In this document: positions 1-5,560 of the stretch, in pieces | Position numbering within the stretch: the first letter of the stretch is position 1 | Layout: each line of letters begins with the position of its first letter | Assembly: GCA_003503535.1 (NCBI GenBank) | Contig: DOCI01000064.1 | Location: 7,700-13,367, forward strand | Direction: 5' to 3' | Origin: Planctomycetaceae bacterium | GTDB lineage: Bacteria > Planctomycetota > Planctomycetia > Planctomycetales > Planctomycetaceae | Length of the DNA stretch: 5,668 nt | Notes under the pieces: generated by a model | What the model was told of the DNA's origin: nothing | What the model saw: only the letters and a program-made list of their open reading frames with translations | The model's database searches: none | Program-made: the position numbers and the translations under genes

Positions 1-75
1 ATATTCCTTTCGGGAATTCACCGTAAGCCACCAGTCCACTCTGGCCACGATCCTATCGAACAGTTGCAAATTCAT
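1..75 (-). CDS. N-terminal fragment of an unrecognised protein (cut by window edge)
   Basis: An open frame starts with ATG at 75-73 and runs to the window edge, giving 25 residues that begin MNLQLFDRIV and contain a WWL motif. It overlaps the end of the glycosyltransferase gene by 23 bp and could be translationally coupled to it. No clear Shine-Dalgarno sequence precedes this ATG. A GTG at 48-46 in the same frame is an alternative start, with only a weak AGGA placed too close. The tight packing suggests a third member of the sugar-transfer operon. Too little is visible to assign a function, and it could be a chance open frame. Confidence 0.4.
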   Translation of the reverse strand, partial: MNLQLFDRIVARVDWWLTVNSRKEY

Positions 76-772
76 GTTTCGCTTTCTGCCACTTGAGCAG
101 AAACCGCTCTCGATCCTCTTTCCACCATTGTGCCGATTCACTCAACCATCGGGTCGATTGATGCCCACGATGCCGGATTCGCCCCGGAGTCAACAGGCAT
201 AAATCCTGGGAGTTGCGATTAAACAACTGCAACCACCTCAATTGCCAGTCTGTATCTGACCAGTGCAGCTTCAACGACTCGTCAAAACAACCAACGATTT
301 CAAATGTCGTTTTGGAAAAGCCCAGACACCAACCTTCCAGGATTGTCGCATCACCATGAGGGCAATGCCGTCGAAGATTTTTCGCCAACATCTTCTCACA
401 TCGCAAAGCCGCCCCTGCCAGACCATGCTCGTTTCTTTTTAATAACGTCTGCATTTCCGGTAACCAGGCCCCTAGCGTCATCACATCATTATTTAGCAGG
501 ACTATGAACCGGGAGTCCACAGCCGCGACTCCCCTGTTCCAGGCCGCGGTTACACCGCTATGTTTTTGTGTGAGAATCGTCACTCGTGCATTCAAATACT
601 TCTTCGCATATCCGCGATTTTTCGCATCGCTACCATCATCCACAATAACAATTCGAAATTTCTCCTGATGATGACGCCATAGCGAAGAGCAACATGCAAC
701 CGTTTCGAACCAGCAATTGTGCTGAGGAATCACCACTGTAATCTCTTTAAGATCCTCTGCCATCCGCATCAT
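53..772 (-). CDS. Family 2 glycosyltransferase (GT-A fold)
   Basis: This 239-residue protein should transfer a sugar from a nucleotide-sugar donor to an unknown acceptor, acting in the cytoplasm since no membrane segment is seen. The GT2 pattern is clear. A beta strand ends in VVIPQHN (residues 13-19), the nucleotide-binding VDDGS sits at 44-48, AWNRG at 77-81, and LLNNDV at 92-97 occupies the place of the metal-binding DXD motif. A GFS/FDE segment lies at 151-165, followed by an acidic SDTDW at 172-176 where the catalytic base is expected. At 239 residues it is a minimal catalytic domain with no extra C-terminal module. Its ATG overlaps the TGA of the preceding gene in an ATGA junction, so the two are probably coupled. 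Two further ATGs lie within the first four codons, and GAGG is better spaced for those, so the exact start may be 3-9 bases downstream. Donor and acceptor cannot be read from the sequence. Confidence 0.85.
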   Translation of the reverse strand: MMRMAEDLKEITVVIPQHNCWFETVACCSSLWRHHQEKFRIVIVDDGSDAKNRGYAKKYLNARVTILTQKHSGVTAAWNRGVAAVDSRFIVLLNNDVMTLGAWLPEMQTLLKRNEHGLAGAALRCEKMLAKNLRRHCPHGDATILEGWCLGFSKTTFEIVGCFDESLKLHWSDTDWQLRWLQLFNRNSQDLCLLTPGRIRHRGHQSTRWLSESAQWWKEDRERFLLKWQKAKHEFATVR

Positions 773-1914
773 CCCTCTTCATGAATCTCGATTTTCGCAG
801 CTTGCATCGCGCAGAGTTTCTCACGATATCGTCGATCATTGTCATGATCACGAATTTCAAGATCTGCCTCATCCTGAATCTGTGCCTCTTGTTGTTCTCT
901 CTTCTTCTCACATCGAGCTCGATAACAATCTCTCCTCTCTTCTGGCCAGTGAAGCGGTTGAAAGTCACGCATTTTCCAGTCCAGCCTGGGCAGTCGCGGA
1001 CCAGTGATCGAATACAAGCCTGCCGTCACTTCTTCGGAGGGATTTCCCACCCGCTCACAAACTTCAGCAAAGACTTCTTCGACATTCTGATACGGAAAAT
1101 AATCATTCAATCGGCTCCCCGGCGTGACCGAGACCAACTGCAAACCCACCCGCGACATTGATAATCGCGACAATCGCAAATACTGGGACACACGGAAATA
1201 ATGAGCATCCGTCGCCACCGCAGCCGCCAGCGATTTCTCCTGATCGAAGTGATAGACCTGGGCTGACTCCAACTGCGCTAGCTCTTTGCAGCTGATTCCC
1301 TGTTTTTCACAGGTTGAGACAAATTCACTCAGCGAAACATTTTCCCCAAAGCAGACTCCCCTCTTCGTCGCATAGCTACACATTTCTGCAGAGACCTTGA
1401 TGTGCATTTCACATCCCGCCAGATAAATCCGCCGGAATCCCAGTTGGTACAGAATGTCGATGGCCTGCACAAAACTATCATTCCAATCAACAATTCTGTT
1501 GTGAGTCCAATCCAGAAAGTCATCAAAGCCCCGCTCTGGCTCGCCTTCAAAGAAATACAGATTCGGACACTCACAAACCTTGTACGTTGACTCCGGCACA
1601 AGATCCGAACTCCGTCGAAAATTGACAAACTTCATGATCCCCGCATCCAGATACACAGATCGCAAGAACCGCGATGTCGGATCATAAGCCGTCCAGAACG
1701 TCGGTCTCAACATTCCACTCCCTGCTAAATTCACCGCCATCACCGGCACCGGCGTCCGCCCAATCACATCTGCCAACTCCTGCGTCAAAGAAGGGCCACC
1801 CCCAATTAACCAGCAGGCACTTCCGCAAGGGGCGGTGAAATTTCCCTTCAGATTAGCCACGATTCGTTGTCGATCAGTCGTTCCCCGAAAGAAAGTATCT
1901 ACTGTTCTCTGCAC
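769..1914 (-). CDS. DUF115/GT42-like Rossmann protein, possible sugar transferase
   Basis: This is a 381-residue protein if the GTG at 1914-1912 is used. An in-frame TTG at 1941 would add nine residues but has no Shine-Dalgarno sequence. In the longer numbering, a beta strand and Gly-rich loop (LIGGGPSL, 45-52) are followed by PVMAVNLAG (66-74) and RPTFWTAYDP (79-88). A helix-strand unit FRRIYLAGCEMHI lies at 169-181 and VTPGSRLNDYFPY at 272-284. A GxGPSL loop, then xPxxxxxxD, then a helix and an IxLxGxD-like strand is the pattern I associate with DUF115 proteins (bacterial Maf flagellin-modifying factors, archaeal MptE) and the related GT42 sialyltransferases. Here Glu replaces the usual Asp in the last motif. 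Residues 330-390 are highly charged (EKKREQQEAQ) and probably helical. It follows the tail-hub gene and is coupled to the glycosyltransferase, which favours a glycan role. The family assignment is from motifs only. Confidence 0.6.
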   Translation of the reverse strand: MQRTVDTFFRGTTDRQRIVANLKGNFTAPCGSACWLIGGGPSLTQELADVIGRTPVPVMAVNLAGSGMLRPTFWTAYDPTSRFLRSVYLDAGIMKFVNFRRSSDLVPESTYKVCECPNLYFFEGEPERGFDDFLDWTHNRIVDWNDSFVQAIDILYQLGFRRIYLAGCEMHIKVSAEMCSYATKRGVCFGENVSLSEFVSTCEKQGISCKELAQLESAQVYHFDQEKSLAAAVATDAHYFRVSQYLRLSRLSMSRVGLQLVSVTPGSRLNDYFPYQNVEEVFAEVCERVGNPSEEVTAGLYSITGPRLPRLDWKMRDFQPLHWPEERRDCYRARCEKKREQQEAQIQDEADLEIRDHDNDRRYREKLCAMQAAKIEIHEEG

Positions 1915-1927
1915 AATCTTTTCCCTT
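1915..1927 (-). promoter_or_regulatory. Ribosome binding site deciding a GTG start
   Basis: On the minus strand AAGGGA (1927-1922) lies 7 bases before GTG at 1914-1912. The earlier TTG at 1941-1939 is preceded by AATTACGTT, which has no purine-rich motif, and the frame is closed by TGA about 12 bases further upstream. The GTG is therefore the better start for the DUF115-like gene. Confidence 0.55.
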
Positions 1928-1966
1928 ATCGCCGCTTTCAAAACGTAATTTATTCATACTCATTAT

Positions 1967-2049
1967 GGGTGGCACGTCCCAGAACAAAGTGTTGGGCGTG
2001 GCGATCGAAGAAGACCACGCCCTTCGCTTCACTCAGGGTCGTGCCACCC
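1967..2049. repeat. 83-bp imperfect palindrome, copy 1
   Basis: The element begins GGGTGGCACG and ends CGTGCCACCC. It folds into two 35-base arms, of which 27 positions pair by my hand alignment, around a 13-base loop. The outermost 10 pairs are perfect. It sits between the hub gene and the DUF115-like gene. A second copy of identical length lies at 3942-4024, differing at about 12 positions. No target-site duplication is obvious at the ends and neither transcription direction is followed by a T tract, so it resembles a REP/MITE-type intergenic element more than a terminator. Confidence 0.85.
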
Positions 2050-2077
2050 TGTGATCACACTGACCAACGACTTCCAG

Positions 2078-2131
2078 TCTCCCTGGGGAGCGGTGTTCTT
2101 TCCTTCTCCCTGGGGAGCGGTGTTCTTTCCT
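2078..2131. repeat. 27-bp tandem repeat, two identical units
   Basis: Two consecutive identical 27-bp units start at 2078 and 2105 with TCTCCCTGGGGAGCGG. A diverged third start at 2132 (TCTCCTTGGGGAG) leads into a palindromic element. Each unit holds a small inverted repeat, CTCCC-TG-GGGAG. The period is a multiple of three, so the array stays open in several frames, but nothing suggests it is translated. It lies just downstream of the hub stop codon. Confidence 0.85.
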
Positions 2132-2170
2132 TCTCCTTGGGGAGAAGGTGGCCGAAGGCCGGATGATGGG
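2130..2170. repeat. Palindromic intergenic element with GGCCGAAGGCC
   Basis: CTTCTCC-TTGG-GGAGAAG (2130-2147) forms a perfect 7-bp stem with a 4-base loop. It is followed at once by GGCCGAAGGCC, a 4-bp stem with a 3-base loop. The same text, a GGGGAGA-type stem followed by GGTGGCCGAAGGCCGG, is one I recall as a dispersed extragenic palindrome in several bacterial genomes. It lies 25-65 bp past the hub stop codon. No T tract follows on either strand, so a classical intrinsic terminator is not supported, though the hairpins could protect the 3' end of the hub mRNA. Confidence 0.6.
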
Positions 2171-2194
2171 ATCCCTTCGACGTTCTTAATCCTC

Positions 2195-2686
2195 TCAATA
2201 CCCCGACTCATAACTGTATTCCGAATCCCCCCCACTCACTTCCGAGACCAACCCACTCGAATTCCAATCCCCAGATGAATCCCATAGACTCGACTCTCCA
2301 CCACCCGAATCCGTGGCTCCTCCCGATGTATTTCCCGAGCTGATAATATCGATCGAACTTTCCTCCGTTCCTCCCACTGACGAACTCCCACTTCCAGAAC
2401 TCCCCCCCTCAGAACTCGTCTCGCCAATCCCGCTACTCGATTCCATTGTGCTTGAAGAACTCGATGATGACGAAACTGACAACGATGAATCTGAAGACTC
2501 ATAAGACTCAGCGGAATCCTCACTACTTCCCAGCGAAGTCATCGAATCTGCCGAAGTCTCAGAAAATCCCACAGACGAAGACTCACCTACGGAACTCATC
2601 CCATCACTGCTACTTTCTCCGCCACCTTCACTGACCGAGGTCAACGGCGGCTCCGAATTCGTCAAATCCGTATCGCCATTCCCCGA
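2195..2686 (-). other. Region encoding the Ser-rich, base-free tail of the hub protein
   Basis: About 163 codons contain roughly 60 serines by hand count, with the rest mostly Gly, Glu, Asp and Thr. There is no Lys, Arg, His or Cys, and one run of eight serines. The segment ends in aromatic-studded SEYSYESGY. Such sequence is expected to be disordered, strongly acidic and surface exposed. The serine codons vary rather than repeating a single triplet, which suggests selection for the amino acid and not recent slippage. It is a plausible phosphorylation or O-glycosylation acceptor, but no modification can be seen from sequence. Confidence 0.8.
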
Positions 2687-3865
2687 ATTCTTCTCTGGCA
2701 ACTCCCACCGTTCATCGTGCGGCGGCTCCGGCCACAACTCCCGTGGATCCCCTGGCCCCAATGCAATCTGAAATTGAGGAGCATGATCAAACAACACCCG
2801 AATTTTTTCAGCCGGACATTCCTCCAGGTCAGACAGATTCCGATCCTTCAACCTCACACACCCCCCCCAAGGCAACGGCAAAACCGATTGAGGTTTTGTC
2901 TGCAATGAAAACCGTGTCACTGGCTGCGAATAGATCCGAAAGAATTCCGAGACAAACGACCGCGAATCCTCAGCCGTCCGAATCCAGGGAACCCAAATTC
3001 GAATCCGTCGCTCCCCATGCTGATCGATACTCGTCGGCTGCCGATAATTCCCCCGCCAGCGATACGACCGCCTTGCCAGTTGCGACGAATAATCGCGTAA
3101 ATCGTAGACATAATCACCCGTCAACATCACCCGATTAAACAACAGTTCCCGCGACCGCGAAGCCTGCAACTTCGTCAAATCCCGATGCTCCCGATACTCC
3201 GCCAGCACATCGTCCCGCAGTTGCCGAAAAAAGAACCGCCGCTCCGCATCCACGCCCCACGTCGCATTCCGGGCCCGCAACGCCAGATCCTTAATCACAC
3301 TCCGTACCGATTCCTCACCCCGAAACTTCATCGTCGTCACATCATTCGCCAGCGGACCCGTCTCCACCAGATCCGGGTCATAAATAATGTTCGTCTTCCC
3401 GACCACATACTGCTCGATCATTTTGCGAATCAACTCGGCTGAGTTCACCACATAATCCTGAGACTCCTGCTCATAATCGGGATCCTGATCAAACTGATCC
3501 GTCCGTCCATACCGATGCGGCTTCACTCCCTCCGACTTAGCCGTGAACGCCCCTGGAAAAACTTCATTCAACTGAATCGCCGGGCCTTCCAAACGAATTC
3601 GCAAACCCGCAGGCGATTCACTTTCGACATCTTCCACACGTCCCAGATACCACCGCTCACCCGTCGAATATTCAAACGCAATCCAATGCCCCGGCTCAAT
3701 CGCATCCCGATTCAAAAACCCCTCATTCAACCGCAACTCACCCGCACCGCACCCTCCCAACCGATCCAACTCAAACCAGCAACGCTTCACCGCCCCCTGA
3801 GACAACACCCCAATAAAATCTTCTGGATCATATCCATAATGCAAAATCAGCCTCTGATATCCCAT
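2195..3865 (-). CDS. Baseplate hub-like tail protein with Ser-rich acidic C-terminal tail
   Basis: This 556-residue protein is probably the hub or tail-associated structural protein of a phage-type tail. The first ~110 residues contain AGELRLNEGFLNRDAIEPGH and RWYLGRVEDVES, then RIRLEGPAIQLNEVFPG. This beta-rich layout, reporting offset and range of a modular domain, is typical of gpD/Gp37-like hubs. Residues ~140-215 (helix, then FRGEESVRSVIKDLALRA and ATWGVDAERRFFFRQ) match the usual hub segment in which a helix bundle precedes a WxVDxxxxFxF strand pair. Residues ~215-390 are Arg- and aromatic-rich and lack a motif I recognise. From ~394 to the end the protein is low-complexity Ser/Gly/Asp/Glu. 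An upstream TTG at 3880 would add five residues, but the ATG at 3865 is preferred, with a weak AAAGAAG upstream. Third in the order tape measure, Dit-like, hub, which is the main support for the call. It could instead be another baseplate protein. Confidence 0.6.
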   Translation of the reverse strand: MGYQRLILHYGYDPEDFIGVLSQGAVKRCWFELDRLGGCGAGELRLNEGFLNRDAIEPGHWIAFEYSTGERWYLGRVEDVESESPAGLRIRLEGPAIQLNEVFPGAFTAKSEGVKPHRYGRTDQFDQDPDYEQESQDYVVNSAELIRKMIEQYVVGKTNIIYDPDLVETGPLANDVTTMKFRGEESVRSVIKDLALRARNATWGVDAERRFFFRQLRDDVLAEYREHRDLTKLQASRSRELLFNRVMLTGDYVYDLRDYSSQLARRSYRWRGNYRQPTSIDQHGERRIRIWVPWIRTAEDSRSFVSEFFRIYSQPVTRFSLQTKPQSVLPLPWGGCVRLKDRNLSDLEECPAEKIRVLFDHAPQFQIALGPGDPRELWPEPPHDERWELPEKNSGNGDTDLTNSEPPLTSVSEGGGESSSDGMSSVGESSSVGFSETSADSMTSLGSSEDSAESYESSDSSLSVSSSSSSSSTMESSSGIGETSSEGGSSGSGSSSVGGTEESSIDIISSGNTSGGATDSGGGESSLWDSSGDWNSSGLVSEVSGGDSEYSYESGY

Positions 3866-3941
3866 CGCCACTTCTTTCAACTTGATCGTGGATCCTACTG
3901 CTCATTCAACCGCTATTTAACATTGGATGTGTGCTACTGCT

Positions 3942-4024
3942 GGGTGGCACGTCCCAGAACGAAGTGATGGGCGTGGCGATTACAAACGATCACGCCTTTC
4001 GCTCTGCTCAGGGTCGTGCCACCC
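3942..4024. repeat. 83-bp imperfect palindrome, copy 2
   Basis: Same length, orientation and ends as the copy at 1967-2049, with about 71 of 83 positions identical. Most differences fall in the central loop and inner stem, while the outer 19 bases of each end are nearly unchanged. About 26 of 35 arm positions pair. It occupies the spacer between the Dit-like gene and the hub gene, so on the minus strand it would form a large hairpin in the 5' untranslated part of the hub transcript if the genes are co-transcribed. Confidence 0.85.
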
Positions 4025-4069
4025 TAAGATCAATCGCATAAGGGTTTTCCAATGATTCCACGCCGTGTT

Positions 4070-4507
4070 TCAACTCGTCTGCATCACAGGATCATCCGCA
4101 TGTAAAATCAGCGAATACTCATACAACTCCGGCTTCGATAACTCATACCGAAATCGAGAAACCGAACAGTTTCGAAAGTACCGATACTCCTCCGCCTCAT
4201 CATCCCGATACAGAAAAAACTCCAGCAACTCCTCATCCGTCGCATCCAAGGCCGACCGCAACGTTTCTAATGCCTCGAGCATCTCCACCTCGGAAAGCAC
4301 AGGCTGCCCATCCACACATCCCACTTCTCCCTGAATCGTAATGTCGACTCCATTCCGGGAAATTCCCACCGTCCCATCACCATCCTCAAGCAGCACTTTG
4401 TACCGCTCATAATCCCAGGCATCCTGCACCTGAAACTTACTGATCGGCCCCGGCAACCCAAAAAACTCTCCCCCCTTCCGCACAGAGGGTCTAAACACCA
4501 TTCCCAT
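4070..4507 (-). CDS. Distal tail (Dit)-like phage tail protein
   Basis: This 145-residue protein starts at ATG 4507, six bases after AAGGA. A longer frame reaches 4609 but its first 34 codons read through the intergenic repeats, so I reject it. The N-terminal half has DAWDYERYKVLLEDGDGTVG (29-48) followed by SRNGVDITIQGEV (50-62). The C-terminal half has YRYFRNCSVSRFRYELS and ends YEYSLILHADDP (129-140). An early mention of replacing the default orientation with a G..i.i.G strand, then an RxFxxC-like strand and a final YxxxLxxxADDP, is what distal-tail or tail-tip connectors of long-tailed phages look like. The middle (70-105) is an acidic helix. Its position between the tape measure and the hub candidate agrees with a Dit role, joining tail tube to baseplate. 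No enzymatic motif is seen, and the assignment rests on layout and context. Confidence 0.5.
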   Translation of the reverse strand: MGMVFRPSVRKGGEFFGLPGPISKFQVQDAWDYERYKVLLEDGDGTVGISRNGVDITIQGEVGCVDGQPVLSEVEMLEALETLRSALDATDEELLEFFLYRDDEAEEYRYFRNCSVSRFRYELSKPELYEYSLILHADDPVMQTS

Positions 4508-4518
4508 TACTCTTCCTT
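4508..4518 (-). promoter_or_regulatory. Ribosome binding site fixing the Dit-like gene start
   Basis: On the minus strand AAGGA (4518-4514) is followed by AGAGTA and then ATG (4507-4505). This is the strongest Shine-Dalgarno match in the spacer, and the frame upstream of it consists of intergenic repeat. A second ATG two codons later (4501) would have poorer spacing. Confidence 0.65.
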
Positions 4519-4536
4519 CTTCAAACGTCCTCGTGC

Positions 4537-4555
4537 CACGGCTCTGAGAGCCGTG
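4537..4555. repeat. Perfect 19-bp palindrome
   Basis: CACGGCTCT-G-AGAGCCGTG has two perfectly complementary 9-base arms around one central base, in the spacer upstream of the Dit-like gene. It could be an operator-type site, a short hairpin or the core of a dispersed repeat. No T tract follows, so it is not a classical terminator. Only one copy is in the window. Confidence 0.7.
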
Positions 4556-4577
4556 CAATTCGCTCCATTCATATTGC

Positions 4578-4612
4578 CCAGTGTCGAGTGCCCAGTGGCC
4601 ACTCAACACTGG
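4578..4612. repeat. Inverted repeat built from degenerate 7-bp units
   Basis: Arms of 13 bases, CCAGTGTCGAGTG (4578-4590) and CACTCAACACTGG (4600-4612), match at 12 of 13 positions around a 9-base loop. On the minus strand the same stretch reads as consecutive heptamers (TGAGTGG, CCACTGG, GCACTCG, ACACTGG). It begins six bases past the tape-measure stop codon and has no T tract. Its vocabulary is shared with the heptamer run at 5478-5505. Confidence 0.7.
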
Positions 4613-4617
4613 CCTCT

Positions 4618-5376
4618 CTATCCCCTCCGATTCCTCAACCGATGCCCCTCCAACTGCAGATCATTCAACAACCCACTCACATCCGCCATCTCATTAACAT
4701 GCACCGAAATCTCACCGTACTGATGAATCGTCTGCGAACTGTTTGACTGTGCTGATGGACGTTGATTCGAATTCCGCTCCACTCCCCGATTCGCATCCTC
4801 CAGCGGAGCCAGGCCCAATTGCGATACGACCGCCTTCTGCACAACAAACTCACCAGCCGTCAACATCGCCGGAATCCGATCGATCCCGCTACGTCCGGTC
4901 ACCAGTCCACCACCGGCAAACTGACGCGGTCCTGAACCCCGACCACCACCGCCACCTGAAAACCCTCCACCCGGATTTCCTCCTCCAGGATTCGGCACAT
5001 TCGGAATCCCACCGCCAACGCGACCACCGCCGCCACTTCCCGACAGAGAAGCCAACTGAGCCGCCACCCGGGCAATCGCCGCACTCAACTGATTCAAAGC
5101 CGCCATCGCCGGCGAAACATCGAGCGAAATCGACATCCCACTCAACTGCCGCACCTGATTCACCACCTGCTGCAAACGCGAAGAAACCTGAGACAACGGA
5201 CTCAACATCCGCCGCGCATCCGCTCCCAGTCGACTAAACGCACTCCCGGAACTCCCCATCCGATCCAGCAACCGATTCAACGACTCCAGCCGCTCAATTA
5301 CTTCATCCAATTCCGACTGAAACCCGGAACTATCCCCCAGAATCTGAATACTCAAAGACTCAGAAAACCCAGCCAT
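4618..5376 (-). CDS. Short tape-measure-like tail protein
   Basis: This 252-residue protein starts at ATG 5376. A longer frame to 5469 reads through a repeat-filled leader and is rejected. Residues 5-110 are mainly helical with heptad-like spacing (FQSELDEVIERLESLNRLLD, 19-38; RLQQVVNQVRQLSG, 67-80; an Ala-rich helix, 90-112). A Gly/Pro/Asn-rich linker (113-152) follows. The diagnostic part is FAGGGLVTGRSGIDRIPAML...GEFVVQKAV at 153-183, the GGxVxGxxGxDxVPAxLTxGEFVV pattern seen near the end of many tape-measure proteins. The end (QTIHQYGEISVHVNEMADVS, then LRNRRG) also fits. Tape measures set tail length and are usually several hundred to thousands of residues; this one would specify a very short tail or is a reduced version. 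No membrane helix or peptidase motif is seen. It is the first complete gene of the tail module in the window. Confidence 0.72.
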   Translation of the reverse strand: MAGFSESLSIQILGDSSGFQSELDEVIERLESLNRLLDRMGSSGSAFSRLGADARRMLSPLSQVSSRLQQVVNQVRQLSGMSISLDVSPAMAALNQLSAAIARVAAQLASLSGSGGGGRVGGGIPNVPNPGGGNPGGGFSGGGGGRGSGPRQFAGGGLVTGRSGIDRIPAMLTAGEFVVQKAVVSQLGLAPLEDANRGVERNSNQRPSAQSNSSQTIHQYGEISVHVNEMADVSGLLNDLQLEGHRLRNRRG

Positions 5377-5387
5377 TATTTCTCTCC
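5377..5387 (-). promoter_or_regulatory. Ribosome binding site fixing the tape-measure start
   Basis: On the minus strand GGAGAG (5387-5382) is followed by five bases and ATG (5376-5374). It supports starting the tape-measure-like gene here, not at the distal in-frame codon at 5469, whose surroundings are intergenic repeat. Confidence 0.7.
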
Positions 5388-5393
5388 AATCAA

Positions 5394-5454
5394 TCAAGGT
5401 TCGACGGGTGGCTGGGGTCGAAGCGCCCAGAACCCACTCAACCCTCAACCTTGA
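5394..5454. repeat. Nested inverted repeats in the tape-measure leader
   Basis: An outer pair, TCAAGGTT (5394-5401) and AACCTTGA (5447-5454), encloses an inner pair, TTCGAC (5400-5405) and GTCGAA (5417-5422). The outer arm on the gene side ends only six bases upstream of the Shine-Dalgarno sequence. In an mRNA from further upstream the stem would sit directly in front of the ribosome binding site. This may be translational control or just another intergenic repeat fragment. Confidence 0.4.
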
Positions 5455-5477
5455 AAATCCAACTGCCACTACTTAGC

Positions 5478-5505
5478 CCAGTGGCTAGTGGCCAGAGGCC
5501 AGGGG
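5478..5505. repeat. Run of four degenerate heptamers (CCNCTGG on minus strand)
   Basis: On the minus strand the stretch reads CCCCTGG, CCTCTGG, CCACTAG, CCACTGG without gaps, four 7-bp units differing mainly at the third base. It lies between the partial upstream gene and the tape-measure gene. The CCACTGG unit recurs at 4592-4598 in the next spacer. Confidence 0.7.
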
Positions 5506-5560
5506 AGTTTTGAGTGGAGGGTTCGAAGCCCCCTGGACCCTAGCCCCATGACCCACGTCC

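Noticed and set aside
1915..1966. Promoter for the sugar genes in the AT-rich stretch
   Set aside because: A TTGAAA is present on the minus strand but no TATAAT-like hexamer lies at suitable distance downstream of it.
2050..2059. TGTGATCACA palindrome resembling a CRP site
   Set aside because: The two TGTGA/TCACA halves have no 6-base spacer, so it is not a CRP box. It lies at the end of the 83-bp repeat.
2130..2147. Stem-loop after the hub gene as an intrinsic terminator
   Set aside because: The stem is good but neither strand has a T tract after it, and the flanking text matches a dispersed repeat.
2313..3138. Several plus-strand open frames opposite the hub gene, including an acidic one at 2313-2504
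   Set aside because: They are complementary shadows of the Ser-rich and Arg-rich hub sequence, with no Shine-Dalgarno sequence and no recognisable domain.
3515..3967. 150-codon plus-strand open frame
   Set aside because: It is antisense to the conserved start of the hub gene, Arg/Pro-rich in the way such shadows are, and runs into the 83-bp repeat.
4508..4609. N-terminal extension of the Dit-like gene to 4609
   Set aside because: The extra 34 codons translate the 19-bp palindrome and the heptamer inverted repeat, and a good ribosome binding site supports 4507.
4743..5237. 164-codon plus-strand open frame rich in Pro, Ser and His
   Set aside because: It is antisense to the tape-measure-like gene and its composition is what the complement of a Gly/Ala/Ser-rich frame gives. 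No start signal or motif.
5377..5469. N-terminal extension of the tape-measure gene to 5469
   Set aside because: The codons read through inverted repeats, and GGAGAG precedes the ATG at 5376.
5511..5535. GGTTCGAA resembling a tRNA T-loop and hence a phage attachment site
   Set aside because: The flanking bases do not form a T-stem and no acceptor, anticodon or D arm can be folded around it.
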